Positions 25,071 through 36,240 of a stretch of 64,000 bases of DNA are shown here, one piece after another. Source of the DNA: Nocardia albiluteola (lineage in GTDB: Bacteria; Actinomycetota; Actinomycetes; Mycobacteriales; Mycobacteriaceae); NCBI RefSeq assembly GCF_018860155.1, contig NZ_JAHKNI010000006.1:186001-250000 (forward strand). Reading direction: 5' to 3'. Numbering within the stretch: position 1 is the first letter of the stretch; each line of letters opens with the position of its first letter. A model generated the notes under the pieces. That model did no database searches and was not told the DNA's origin. It saw only the letters and a list, made by a program, of their open reading frames with translations. A program made the translations under genes and the position numbers.

Positions 25071-26114
25071 GTGGGTACTGAGGTAAATGGTGAGGTACTG
25101 CGCGGCGGCATCGCGACCGGCGTCGGGTCCTGGCCCGGAACCGATCCGCGGGAGGCCGCCGCGACCATCGTCGGCGAGCTGGGCGATCTGGTGCACCTGG
25201 TCGAATTGCCAGGGCGGGGTGCCGGTTCGGACATGATCGGGCGAGCGAGCGCGCTGCTGGTCGATCTGCCCTTCGATACGACCACCCGCGGCTACCGCCT
25301 CGCGGCGCGGCCGGGAGCGGTGTCTCGGCGCGCCCGCGACCTGTTGCGGACGGATCTCGACGCCCTCGAAGAGGCCTGGGAGGGTGCGGGATTCGAGGGA
25401 TCGGGCCGCGCGCTCAAGGTGCAGGCCCCGGGTCCGCTGACGTTGGCCGCGCAGGTGGAGCTGGTGGGTGGGCATCGCGTGCTCACCGACTCCGGTGCGG
25501 TGCGCGACCTTTCGGAATCGCTGGCCGAGGGCATGACCCGGCACGCCGCCGAGATCGAGTCGAGGCTCGGCGCGAAAGTCGTTGTGCAGTTCGATGAGCC
25601 GTCGCTGACCGCGGTGCTGGAAGGATCCCTGAAGGGGACCGATCTGCTCGACACGGTGCGAGCGATTCCCGCGCCCGAGGCGCTGGCCGTGCTGGACGCG
25701 GTGATCACCGGTGTGCCGGGGCCGGTCCTGGTGCACACCTGCGCCTCGCGGCCCGCCCTGGGCTTCCTGCGTGGGAGCGCCGCCGCCGCAATCGGTTTCG
25801 ACCTCGCCACCATCGGCACCGCCGATCTCGACGACATCGGCGAACTCCTGGAGGCCGGAAAACAGCTGGCGCTGGGCCTGATTCCGGCGCAGACCCCACC
25901 CGGGCCGTTCACCTGGCGCGAGGTTGCCGAACCCGCCGTGCGTCTGGTCGATCGGCTGGGATTCCCGCGCCGCGCCCTGGCCGATCGCGTCCTGGTCACC
26001 CCGGCCTGCGGACTCGCGAATGCCCCGCTGTCCTGGGCCCGCCGGGCGTTGACGCTGGCCACCGAAACGGCACGCGCCTTCGCCGACGAACCGGAATCAC
26101 TGACGTTCGACTGA
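25071..26114 (+). CDS. Cobalamin-independent methionine synthase C-terminal-like protein
   Basis: This 347-residue protein has the fold of the MetE catalytic C-terminal barrel only. It shows ATGVGSWPGTDPREA at the start, QAPGPLTLAAQVEL, VVQFDEPSLTAVLEG, and putative zinc ligands HTC (VLVHTCASRP) and Cys in TPACGLANAP. Full MetE has about 760 residues with an N-terminal duplicate. Short versions like this occur next to ligA in Mycobacteriales (Rv3015c-like, from memory), and their methyl donor is unknown. The GTG at 25071 is preferred; a TTG three codons earlier is possible. Catalysis of methionine synthesis is unproven for this group. Confidence 0.8.
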   Translation: MGTEVNGEVLRGGIATGVGSWPGTDPREAAATIVGELGDLVHLVELPGRGAGSDMIGRASALLVDLPFDTTTRGYRLAARPGAVSRRARDLLRTDLDALEEAWEGAGFEGSGRALKVQAPGPLTLAAQVELVGGHRVLTDSGAVRDLSESLAEGMTRHAAEIESRLGAKVVVQFDEPSLTAVLEGSLKGTDLLDTVRAIPAPEALAVLDAVITGVPGPVLVHTCASRPALGFLRGSAAAAIGFDLATIGTADLDDIGELLEAGKQLALGLIPAQTPPGPFTWREVAEPAVRLVDRLGFPRRALADRVLVTPACGLANAPLSWARRALTLATETARAFADEPESLTFD

Positions 26115-26168
26115 CTCGAGGCGTAGGTGGCATCGCCGTGCCCACCGACACCGGTGCCTAGCTGGTCC

Positions 26169-26522
26169 TCAGGAGCCGAAGTAAGGCCGAGCGCCCGGAT
26201 GGGCGAGGGTCCAGTTGCGGGGCTTGCCGGGTGGGTAGGTCACCGGGATCATCTCGCCGGGGGAGGGCCACCGGTTCACATCCCAGGCATAACGGCCGTA
26301 CACGGTCTCCCCGGCGACCGACGGACCCGAAATGGTGCCGGTGATGGTGACGTACTGCTCGCCCTGTGCCGCCGGTCGCGGGCTGACGCCGGTGACGTAC
26401 AGCGTGCCCGACTCGGCCTGGGCTCCGGCGAAGAACGATCTGCCGCGCCCGCGCCGGTACATCGTCAGCATGCTCACCAGCGCGCCGGCGATCACCACGA
26501 TGAACACGATCTGCAGCAGCAT
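26169..26522 (-). CDS. Small single-pass membrane protein, function unknown
   Basis: This 117-residue protein has an N-terminal membrane segment (LLQIVFIVVIAGALVSML), a basic stop-transfer YRRGRGR, and a soluble C-terminal domain rich in beta-type sequence (GTLYVTGVSPRP, YVTITGTISGP, GRYAWDVNRWPSPGEMIPVTYPP). I do not recognise the domain with certainty. Two ATGs are possible, 26531 and 26522. The second is preceded by TAGCAT and 7 bases, the arrangement seen at several leaderless-looking starts in this window. It lies convergent with the MetE-like gene. Confidence 0.7.
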   Translation of the reverse strand: MLLQIVFIVVIAGALVSMLTMYRRGRGRSFFAGAQAESGTLYVTGVSPRPAAQGEQYVTITGTISGPSVAGETVYGRYAWDVNRWPSPGEMIPVTYPPGKPRNWTLAHPGARPYFGS

Positions 26523-26583
26523 GAACTCCATGCTAGGCGCGCGTGCGGTGGGTGGCGCGTGGCGGGCGCGGCCCTCGGGCCGC

Positions 26584-27831
26584 TCAGCTCGCGGTCAGCT
26601 CGCTGGTCCCCTGTGCTGTGCGGCGCAGCTGCCAGACCGTCGTGCGCCGGGACTGCGAGCGCCCGTTGCCGCGATCGACCAGGGTGCGGTTACGCGTGGT
26701 GAAGATCAGCTGGGCCCCACGGGAATTGGTCTCCGGATTCTGGAACAGCTGGATCAGCCGATCCGCCGTGTCACCGGTCAGGTGGGCGTCGATATCGTCC
26801 ACGGCCAGCACACGCCCGGTGTCCAGGGCGTCGAGCACGGTGGGCAGCAGCCGCAGCAGGGCCAGGGTCGCGGTGGATTCGTCGGCGATGTCGAAGGGCG
26901 TGGCCGAACCCTCGTGCACCAGGCTGAGCCCGGCGCCGCGCCGGGTCACCATGCGGGTGAAGAGGGTATCGCGGGCCGCGCGCAGGTTGCTCAGCTCGCG
27001 CTCGAGGCCGACGGGAGACAGACCGTGCGTGCGCTCGAGGTCGGCGGCGCGCGCGGGTGAGGCCAGGCAGGCATCGAGTTCGGTTGCCGCGCCCGCGATC
27101 TCGACATCGAGATCGCGCAGATAATCGGCGTACATCGGATCGTGCTCGGCGATCAAGATGTCCTCGATGCCCAGCTCGGCGGAGCGCAGCAGGGTCAGCA
27201 GCCGGGCGGCGTTGTCGGCCGAGCGGGAGATGTGGCTGCTCAGGCGGTGCGCGGTCGTCTGCGCGTCCTGGTGCCCGCGCACCACCTCCAGCTGGGTGGA
27301 GAACCAGCGGTACGCGGGCACCAGCGCCTCGGCATACATCTGCCCCGCCAGGCTCAGCAGCAGCGCATTCGGGCGTACCAGCGGCGCCAGGGCGCCGATG
27401 CCGTAGCGGACCGGCTCGAACATCGGGCCGACGCGGATCTGTTCGCCCTCGCGCTCGTAGACGATCCGCTTGCGATTGTGCGGATGGCTGTGCAGCCACT
27501 CGGCGCAGATGTCGGCGTTGTCCAGGCGGAACCCGTAGCTGTACGGGATGCCCTCGGCGACGAACGTGACGGCGAATTCCGAAGGGCGGTCGGCGAATCC
27601 GAGGTGCGGGGTGCGCGCCGGCCCGGCGTACGGGTCCCAGCCGGTGACCGAGTTCAGCACCGCGTCGCGCATGTGGCCGAGGGCATCGACGAGGCTGGAC
27701 TTACCGGACGCGGCCGGGCCGTGCACGGCGGTGACCGGCGCGGGGAGTGCCCCGGCTCGGCTGCCGGTCAGACGCAGCTCCTGCGGTCCGGCCAGCGATC
27801 TGTGATTCGTCACCTGAAAACTGCGCAGCAC
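26584..27831 (-). CDS. AAA family ATP-binding protein (ABC/SMC-type ATPase domain)
   Basis: This stand-alone ATPase has about 415 residues. The Walker A motif is GPAASGKSSLVDAL, preceded by the RecF/OLD-like start RSFQVTNHRSLAGPQELRL. The Walker B region is RVLAVDDIDAHLTG and a late switch-like segment is GAQLIFTTRNRTLVD. A helical middle part (roughly residues 170-300) has heptad-like stretches such as DLERTHGLSPVGLERELSNLRAARD. It lacks an attached nuclease domain and no toxin-like partner is adjacent. The start is uncertain: similarity begins at GTG 27831, while the frame is open to 27942 with Arg/Gly-rich non-conserved residues. Function unknown, possibly DNA-related or defensive by analogy with OLD-type ATPases. 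Confidence 0.75.
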   Translation of the reverse strand: MLRSFQVTNHRSLAGPQELRLTGSRAGALPAPVTAVHGPAASGKSSLVDALGHMRDAVLNSVTGWDPYAGPARTPHLGFADRPSEFAVTFVAEGIPYSYGFRLDNADICAEWLHSHPHNRKRIVYEREGEQIRVGPMFEPVRYGIGALAPLVRPNALLLSLAGQMYAEALVPAYRWFSTQLEVVRGHQDAQTTAHRLSSHISRSADNAARLLTLLRSAELGIEDILIAEHDPMYADYLRDLDVEIAGAATELDACLASPARAADLERTHGLSPVGLERELSNLRAARDTLFTRMVTRRGAGLSLVHEGSATPFDIADESTATLALLRLLPTVLDALDTGRVLAVDDIDAHLTGDTADRLIQLFQNPETNSRGAQLIFTTRNRTLVDRGNGRSQSRRTTVWQLRRTAQGTSELTAS

Positions 27832-27930
27832 GCGAGTAATCCTGCCGTCCGGGTTGCACGGGGCCGACACCGGGCCGCCGCACCGCCGGCCCCGACGTCC
27901 GCGTGTGTTGCCGGAAGCATGCCCTCGGCC

Positions 27931-27986
27931 ATTGACAGGCAACCATTTGGGTGCCTATCGTGAAATATGCATCCGAATGGTTGCCT
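27931..27986 (+). promoter_or_regulatory. ArsR-SRPBCC gene promoter with 18-bp inverted repeat operator
   Basis: TTGACA (27931-27936) and TATCGT (27955-27960) are 18 bases apart. An inverted repeat has left arm 27936-27953 (AGGCAACCATTTGGGTGC) and right arm 27969-27986, with 16 of 18 bases paired and a 15-base centre. The left arm fills the promoter spacer and the right arm covers the transcription start zone, as expected for an autoregulated ArsR-type repressor. Confidence 0.75.
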
Positions 27987-28006
27987 ATGGAGAGTGGTGA
28001 GCAGGT

Positions 28007-28864
28007 GTGGACGACGAGGCCTGTCGGGCAGCGGTCTTCAAGGCGCTGGCCGACGACAGTCGCCGCCGCCTGCTGGACAGCCTGAACGCGCACAACGGTC
28101 AGACCCTGCGGCAGCTGTGCGCCGGCCTCGAGATGACCAGGCAGGCCGTGAGCAAGCATCTCGCGGTGCTGGAGTCGGCCAACCTGGTGAGCACACGCCG
28201 CAACGGCCGGGAGAAGCTGCACTACCTCAACGCCGAGCCCATCAACGCCATCGCCGATCGCTGGATCAATCGCTACGACCGTGGCCGGACGCAGGCCCTG
28301 GCCGACCTGAAATCCGTATTGGAGAGTGTCGCAATGACATCGGAGGACACGCACATGACCACCCGTGCCGACACGACCGACGAATTCGTCTACACCACAT
28401 ACATCAGGACCACGCCGGAGCAGTTGTGGCGCGCGCTCACCGAGCCCGAATTCACCCGCCGCTACTGGGGCGCCACCTTCGAGACCGACTGGCGCGCAGG
28501 CTCGTCCATGGTCTGGCAGCAGCGCGACTGGACAGGCAGCGATCCGGCGCAGCAGGTGCTGGTATCGGAGCCGTACCGGCGGCTGGCCTACACCTGGCAC
28601 ACCTTCGACGCCGCCTTCGGCCGGGAATTCGGTTTCAGCACAGCCGAACTCGCGGCGTTCGCCGCCGAGCCCCGGTCCACGGTGAGCTTCGAGATCGAGC
28701 CGCAGGGCGAGGTCGTGAAGCTGACCGTCGTGCACGGCGGATTCCCGTACGAGAGCGCGGTACGGCGTTCCATCGGGCAGGGCTGGCCGGGCATCATCGC
28801 CGGGCTCAAGACGCTGCTGGAGACGGGCGAGCCGATGCCGCAGCCCGTTCCGGCGCAGAACTGA
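28007..28864 (+). CDS. ArsR-type HTH regulator fused to SRPBCC (AHSA1-like) domain
   Basis: This 285-residue two-domain protein has an ArsR winged helix in residues 1-100 (FKALADDSRRRLLDSL, then LEMTRQAVSKHLAVLESANLVSTRR as recognition helix and wing). Residues about 125-275 form an AHSA1/START-like ligand cavity domain (VYTTYIRTTPEQLWRALTEPEFTRRYWG, YTWHTFD, LTVVHGGF). In many genomes these are two adjacent genes; here they are one polypeptide, so the SRPBCC part may be the ligand sensor for the DNA-binding part. The start is GTG 28007 with AGCAGG upstream. A long inverted repeat overlapping its promoter suggests autoregulation. The ligand is unknown. Confidence 0.88.
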   Translation: MDDEACRAAVFKALADDSRRRLLDSLNAHNGQTLRQLCAGLEMTRQAVSKHLAVLESANLVSTRRNGREKLHYLNAEPINAIADRWINRYDRGRTQALADLKSVLESVAMTSEDTHMTTRADTTDEFVYTTYIRTTPEQLWRALTEPEFTRRYWGATFETDWRAGSSMVWQQRDWTGSDPAQQVLVSEPYRRLAYTWHTFDAAFGREFGFSTAELAAFAAEPRSTVSFEIEPQGEVVKLTVVHGGFPYESAVRRSIGQGWPGIIAGLKTLLETGEPMPQPVPAQN

Positions 28865-28928
28865 GGCGCGCGCCGCGCGGAGTATGCGTCCTTCCGCATA
28901 CACTCGGTCGGGAGCGAAAGGACACCCG

Positions 28929-29075
28929 ATGAAGACACGACTGAACTGCCCCTGCGGGGAATCGATCGTCGGCACCGACGAGGACGATCTGGTCGCCAAG
29001 ACGCAGGCCCACCTGACCGAGAATCACCCCGGGCACGACTACTCGCGCGACGAGATCCTGTTCATCGCCTACTGA
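28929..29075 (+). CDS. Small Cys-containing protein, DUF1059-like
   Basis: This 48-residue protein matches the DUF1059 pattern: an N-terminal LNCPCGESI with two Cys, a middle AQAHLTENHPGH-like segment (TQAHLTENHPGHDY) and an acidic end DEILFIAY. The conserved Cys and His could bind a metal. GAAAGGACACCC precedes ATG 28929. It follows the ArsR-SRPBCC gene by 64 bases and may share its transcript. Function unknown. Confidence 0.75.
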   Translation: MKTRLNCPCGESIVGTDEDDLVAKTQAHLTENHPGHDYSRDEILFIAY

Positions 29076-29114
29076 TCCGCACCGCGATCTGCGTGCGGGA
29101 CGGGCGCGGACATC

Positions 29115-29309
29115 TCAGGCGATACCCACCGCGTCCGGCATCAGCAGTCCGCTGACCCGATCTATGAACCCATCGAGGGCGGCCAGGGAGCATTCGTCGC
29201 AATGGGTGACACCCGGGAACTGATCGGATGTCGCGGCGAACGCCCCACGTTGGCGGGACCAGTGGACCTGGATCGCAGACAACCGGATCCGTCGGTCGAA
29301 GTTGTTCAT
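29115..29309 (-). CDS. Small hypothetical protein
   Basis: This is a 64-residue reading frame with GAGGTGG six bases before its ATG. It contains a CDEC motif (residues 37-40) and a short C-terminal hydrophobic stretch. I recognise no family. Good initiation signals support a real gene, but the length makes it uncertain. The region from 29310 to 29513 shows no other gene. Confidence 0.45.
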   Translation of the reverse strand: MNNFDRRIRLSAIQVHWSRQRGAFAATSDQFPGVTHCDECSLAALDGFIDRVSGLLMPDAVGIA

Positions 29310-29513
29310 CGGACCACCTCGGCATTGGGGGGTTGCGGCCAGTTTTCCTACTGTGGCGCAGAATCTCCTCCCAAGCGAGGGCCGAAGGTCCCGACCGGCA
29401 CAAGCCGTCCAGTTCGTCAGCCGCCTCCTGACGAGGACATTCGGCGGGCGGGGTAGCTGGGATTCGAGCAGCGTCGGCGTCGTTCAGTGGCCAGGGAGCT
29501 GGGTCTGTGGTGC

Positions 29514-30476
29514 TCAGTCGATGCGAATGCCGGACAGCGCGCGCTTCGCCTCGGCGGCCAGGGCGGCGACGACCTCGGCGGCCGAGTCCACGCGGGTGAC
29601 CCGGTCGACGGCCTGACCGGCCCACACCGGCGCGGCGTCGAGATCCACTCGCGCCATGGCCTCGGTGAACTCCCGCTGGGTGCCCAGATCGGCGCGCAAC
29701 TCCTCGTCGCGCCCGCGCCAGGTGTCCAGGAATGCATTACGCAGGGTGCGGGCCGGATAACGATGCGGCCAGGCCGAACCGCGGGCGATATCGAGGGTGC
29801 GGTTGGTTTCGGTGTCCTCGCCGTGGGCGTTCACCAGTGCCTGGCGGACCTTCGGGTCGACGAGGGACTCCGCAGTGGCCTGAAACCGCGTGCCGATCAT
29901 CGCCCCCGCCGCGCCCAGCGTCAGGACCGCTGCCAGCGCCCGGCCGTCCGCTATGCCACCCGCGGCGAGCACCGGGACCGGGCCGGCGAGATCGACGATC
30001 GTCGGCACGAAAGACAGTGTGCCCGTGCCGTTCTCGCCCATGTGCCCGCCCGCGTCGGAACCCTGGGCGACGATGATGTCGGCGCCGAGATCCAGCGCGC
30101 GGCGGGCGGAGTCCACATCGCTCACCTGCAGGATCAGCAGCGCGTCCGAGGCGTGGATCCGATCGGTGAACGGCGTGGGGTCGCCGAACGACAGCAGCAC
30201 CGCCGCGGGCCGGAATTCCAGGGCCCGCGCGATCGCCGCCTCCCGCACCCCCCACGTGAGAAATCCGACACCCCATGGCCTTTCGGTGCCGGCGGCGGCC
30301 AGACGCAGCTCCGGCTCGAGCCAGCCGAGATCGCCGTGGCCGCCGCCGACCAGTCCGAGCCCGCCTCCCTCGGACACCGCCGCGGCGAGCGCGCCACCGG
30401 CCTCGCCCCCCATCGGGGCCGAGGCGATCGGGTGCCGGATCGACAGGGCGTCGGTGAATGCGGTGCGCAGTGTCAT
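29514..30476 (-). CDS. NAD(P)H-dependent flavin oxidoreductase / nitronate monooxygenase family
   Basis: This 320-residue FMN-dependent TIM-barrel enzyme of the nitronate monooxygenase (2-nitropropane dioxygenase) family has HPIASAPMGGEAGG at the start, GGGLGLVGGG, IIVAQGSDAGGH with the FMN-phosphate region, and PVLAAGGIADGRALAAVLTLGAAGAMIGTRF, the phosphate-binding glycines. The catalytic His of class I enzymes would be in GSDAGGHMGENG. The ATG at 30476 begins the conserved domain; the open frame upstream to 30575 has no similarity. The physiological substrate is not predictable. The gene stands alone. Confidence 0.88.
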   Translation of the reverse strand: MTLRTAFTDALSIRHPIASAPMGGEAGGALAAAVSEGGGLGLVGGGHGDLGWLEPELRLAAAGTERPWGVGFLTWGVREAAIARALEFRPAAVLLSFGDPTPFTDRIHASDALLILQVSDVDSARRALDLGADIIVAQGSDAGGHMGENGTGTLSFVPTIVDLAGPVPVLAAGGIADGRALAAVLTLGAAGAMIGTRFQATAESLVDPKVRQALVNAHGEDTETNRTLDIARGSAWPHRYPARTLRNAFLDTWRGRDEELRADLGTQREFTEAMARVDLDAAPVWAGQAVDRVTRVDSAAEVVAALAAEAKRALSGIRID

Positions 30477-30528
30477 GGCTCGATACTGCCAGGTGTGGGG
30501 AGCCGGGACCCCCGCCGGCGGGACGGGG

Positions 30529-30852
30529 TCAGTCGCAGGAGCCGGTGCCGGCCTTGCGGATGCCCGCCACGGCATCGGTCTGCTGCTGGCTGGTCAGCAC
30601 CTTCCACTCCGGGCCGTTCTTGAAGCCGTTGACCACGGTCTCGGGATCGCGCGCCGAGGCGGGCAGGCTCTTGTCGGAGAAGATCTTGACCATCGCCTTG
30701 CATTCGGACGTGTACACCGCCGAGTGGGTGTTCGCGCCGTCCGAACTGCTCGAAGACGCATCGGATTTCGACGAACCATTGCATCCCGCGAGGACGGCGG
30801 TGCACGCCAGGACGGCGAGGGGCAACCCGATGCGCTTGACCAACGAAGTCAT
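30529..30852 (-). CDS. Small secreted lipoprotein, function unknown
   Basis: This 107-residue protein has a signal peptide and lipobox LAGC (around residues 20-23), a Ser/Asp/Lys-rich linker (SSSSSDG) and a short mature domain with two further cysteines (ECKAM and GSCD) that could pair after export. I do not recognise the domain; it resembles the many small orphan lipoproteins of Nocardia. The start is ATG 30852; a longer frame to 31023 lacks a signal peptide context. Confidence 0.75.
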   Translation of the reverse strand: MTSLVKRIGLPLAVLACTAVLAGCNGSSKSDASSSSSDGANTHSAVYTSECKAMVKIFSDKSLPASARDPETVVNGFKNGPEWKVLTSQQQTDAVAGIRKAGTGSCD

Positions 30853-30961
30853 GAACCAACCTAAATCTGATGTGCGGGAAGTACTCTGATCCCTCCCCAA
30901 TTGCCAAGGGATGGTATCGGTCCCGCGAATTGCCGACAAACCTATTTCAGAGGGAGCAGCC

Positions 30962-31223
30962 GTGGACGACGGCACGTTCCTCGAAACGACCTCCGACGCA
31001 CTGTCTTCGCTGTCCGCGGTCACCGCGGTGGCATTGGGCAGCTCGCGGGGAATGGGTGACGAACGAGAAGGCGCTGCTCGCCCGAGCCCGGTTGAGCGGG
31101 GTTGACGGGGAGATCGAGGCGATGACGCACGACGATATATCCGCGGCGATCGCGCGGGTGCGTGCGCTGTGCGAGGCCGAACTCGGGAAGTTCTGGAACT
31201 GCTCGGAGTCGGACGCGCTCTGA
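30962..31223 (+). pseudogene. Nucleotidyltransferase-like gene broken by deletion and frameshift
   Basis: From GTG 30962 (GAGGGAGC upstream) a frame encodes an N-terminal nucleotidyltransferase-like start ending SAVTAVALGSSRGMGDE. The sequence then continues in another frame as VTNEKALLARARLSGVD and a helical end ALCEAELGKFWN, which resembles the C-terminal part of the same family (NEKgAL block). The catalytic DxD region and about half the domain are missing. A deletion with loss of frame explains this best. The call rests on short motifs. Confidence 0.45.
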
Positions 31224-31350
31224 CCGGGGCTCACCGTCCATCGGCGAGATATACGAAATCTCTCGGGAAATTCGGGCATGTGCCTGGATGTGTCGTGGAA
31301 CACTTCCGAACAGCGGAAGATATGTTCCGCATCAAGAGAGGAAGTGGGCC

Positions 31351-32772
31351 ATGAGGCGTTTCGCATGGCAACTTGCACGGCATCGGGGCGCGGCGAGCCC
31401 GCAGCGGCCCGAGGATGCGAAATATCCGGCCGGGCAGCTCGTCGCGTACGGCATGCAGCACATTCTGACCATGTACGGCGGGGTGATCGCGCCGCCGCTG
31501 ATCGTCGGCGGCGCCGCCGGGCTGTCCGCGGCCGAGATGGGGCTGCTGGTCACCGCCGGATTGTTCGTCGCGGGCCTGGCCACCCTGCTGCAGACCCTCG
31601 GTATCGGGCCCTTCGGCAGCCAGCTGCCGATCGTGCAGGGCGTGTCCTTCGCGAGCGTGTCGACGATGGTCGCGATCTCGCATACGGGCGGGCTGCGCGA
31701 GGTGTTCGGCTCGGTGATCGTCGCGGGGGTCATCGGGCTGCTGCTGTCCTCGTTCTTCGCGCAGCTGGTGCGGCTGTTCCCGGCGGTGGTGACGGGCTCG
31801 ATCATCACCGTGATCGGCATGTCGCTGATGCCGGTCGCGTTCGGTTGGGCGATGGGTAACAACCCCGGCAAGCCCGGCTACGGATCTATGGCCAATATCG
31901 GTTTCGCGGGCCTGACCCTGCTGATCATCCTGGTGATCAGCCGCCTGTTCCAGGGCGCGATCTCGCGGTTGTCGATCCTGATCGGGCTGGTCGCGGGCAC
32001 GATCGTCGCGGCGACCGCGGGGCACGCGGACTTCTCCGCGGTGCGCACCGCGCGCCTGGTCGCGCCCCCGCAGCTGTTCCACTTCGGCTCGCCGCGCTTC
32101 GATGTGGGTGCGATCGTGGCGATGACGATCGTCATCGTGGTCATCATGACCGAGACCACGGCCGACATCCTCGCGATCGGCGAGGTCGTGGGCACCGAGG
32201 TCGATGCCAGGCGGGTCGCGGACGGGCTGCGCGCCGATATGGCCTGCACCGCGGTGGCGCCGGTATTCGGCTCGTTCCCGTGCAGCGCGTTCGCGCAGAA
32301 CGTCGGTCTGGTGGCGCTGACCGGTATCAAGAGCAGGTTCGTGGTCGCCACCGGCGGGCTCATTCTGGTGCTGCTCGGGCTGCTGCCGGTGGTCGGGGCG
32401 GTGGTGTCGGGTATCCCGTATCCGGTGCTGGGCGGCGCGGGACTGGTGTTGTTCGGATCGGTTGCGGCCAGCGGGATTCGCACGCTGTCCCGCGTGAACT
32501 ATCAGGACAACCTGAACATGGTGATCGTGGCCGTCGCGATCGGCGTCGGCATGATTCCCATTGCGGCGCCGAAGTTCTGGGATGCGTTTCCGGACAAGGT
32601 CGGAGTGGTGCTGAACTCCGGGATCAGCGCCACGGCCATCGTCGCGGTCGTGCTGAATGTGGCGTTCAACGAGTGGAAATTCGGGAAGCGAACGGGCGCT
32701 TCGGTTTTCGCGGCGGCTGAGGACAATCGCGATCGGTTCGGCGAGCGGATCGACGACGACATCGAGCCCTGA
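31351..32772 (+). CDS. NCS2 family xanthine/uracil permease
   Basis: This 473-residue membrane transporter for purines or uracil has about 12-14 helices. Family blocks are YGMQHILTMYGGVIAPPLIVGGAAGL at the N-terminus, GSQLPIVQGVSFASV, and the signature containing the conserved Gln-Asn pair NVGLVALTGIKSRFVVATGG, with TETTADILAIGEVVG in the middle carrying the substrate Glu. The ATG at 31351 has GAGAGGAAG upstream. The cytoplasmic tail ends in an acidic DRFGERIDDDIEP. The GxKSR motif variant suggests a purine (urate/xanthine) substrate. No catabolic gene is adjacent. Confidence 0.9.
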   Translation: MRRFAWQLARHRGAASPQRPEDAKYPAGQLVAYGMQHILTMYGGVIAPPLIVGGAAGLSAAEMGLLVTAGLFVAGLATLLQTLGIGPFGSQLPIVQGVSFASVSTMVAISHTGGLREVFGSVIVAGVIGLLLSSFFAQLVRLFPAVVTGSIITVIGMSLMPVAFGWAMGNNPGKPGYGSMANIGFAGLTLLIILVISRLFQGAISRLSILIGLVAGTIVAATAGHADFSAVRTARLVAPPQLFHFGSPRFDVGAIVAMTIVIVVIMTETTADILAIGEVVGTEVDARRVADGLRADMACTAVAPVFGSFPCSAFAQNVGLVALTGIKSRFVVATGGLILVLLGLLPVVGAVVSGIPYPVLGGAGLVLFGSVAASGIRTLSRVNYQDNLNMVIVAVAIGVGMIPIAAPKFWDAFPDKVGVVLNSGISATAIVAVVLNVAFNEWKFGKRTGASVFAAAEDNRDRFGERIDDDIEP

Positions 32773-32856
32773 GGGATATCCGGCCGCCGCTGAGGGGCTT
32801 TCGGTCCCGAATTCAATGTCGGTACCGAGAGCTGCGGCGGCCGAGCGTATTCCGGA

Positions 32857-35533
<2,677 letters not shown>

Positions 35534-35668
35534 CGCCGCGCGCGACGGTGGTATGCATGGCGGGGTCGAGTATCGGTGAGGTGAGGGTGTGACCGGAGCG
35601 GAGCGGAGTGAACCGATGTGCCAGCGCGCTGTGCGCACGGCGGAGCCGAGCGCTAGCGAGGTGGAGTC

Positions 35669-36199
35669 GTGAGCAGGAATTTCGAGATTCGCCCGGCGCG
35701 CGAGGCGGAGTACGCCGCGATCGGTGCGCTGACCGTCGAGATCTATGTCGGCGAGGGGCATGTGGATCCGGAGAGCCCGTACGTTGCCCGACTGTCCGAC
35801 ACCGCCACCCGGGCGAGGTCGGCGGATGTCCTGGTCGCCGCGCGCGACGGTGAGGTGCTCGGCTCGGTCACCATCGCGCGTCCGCGGACTCCCTTCTCCG
35901 ACATAGCCCGCACGGGCGAACTCGAATTCCGGATGCTCGCCGTCGGCAAGCGCGCCCGCGGCGCCGGAGTCGGTGCGGCCCTCGTGCATACCGTGATCGA
36001 CACGGCCCGGGCCGATGGCTTCGCTGCCGTGGTCCTGACGACCATGCCTCTCATGGCCGATGCCCGCCGCATGTACGAGCGGCTGGGCTTCGTCCATGTG
36101 CCGGAACGGGATTGGGTGACCGATGCGGGTAAACCGCTGACGGTGATGCGGCTGCCCATAGGCGACACATCAGCGGTGTCGACGGCCCGCCCGGCGTAG
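35669..36199 (+). CDS. GNAT family N-acetyltransferase
   Basis: This 176-residue single GNAT domain has an N-terminal FEIRPAREAEYAAIGALTVEIY, the acetyl-CoA loop region FRMLAVGKRARGAGVGAALVHTVID (R/Q-x-x-G-x-G/A as RARGAGVG), and MYERLGFVHVPERDW at the C-terminus. GAGGTGGAG precedes GTG 35669. It follows ligA by 135 bases; the substrate is unknown. Known members modify small molecules, antibiotics or protein N-termini. Confidence 0.88.
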   Translation: MSRNFEIRPAREAEYAAIGALTVEIYVGEGHVDPESPYVARLSDTATRARSADVLVAARDGEVLGSVTIARPRTPFSDIARTGELEFRMLAVGKRARGAGVGAALVHTVIDTARADGFAAVVLTTMPLMADARRMYERLGFVHVPERDWVTDAGKPLTVMRLPIGDTSAVSTARPA

Positions 36200-36202
36200 G
36201 CG

Positions 36203-36240
36203 AGCGGCCGGCGCCGGGGGTGTGCCGGCGGCGAGCCGCT
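36203..36240. terminator. Imperfect hairpin between convergent GNAT and ACT genes
   Basis: AGCGGC-CGGCGCCGG on the left can pair with CCGGCGGCGAGCCGCT on the right with one bulge, filling the 39-base gap between the convergent genes. It could act as a shared terminator, though no T tract is visible on either side. Confidence 0.35.
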
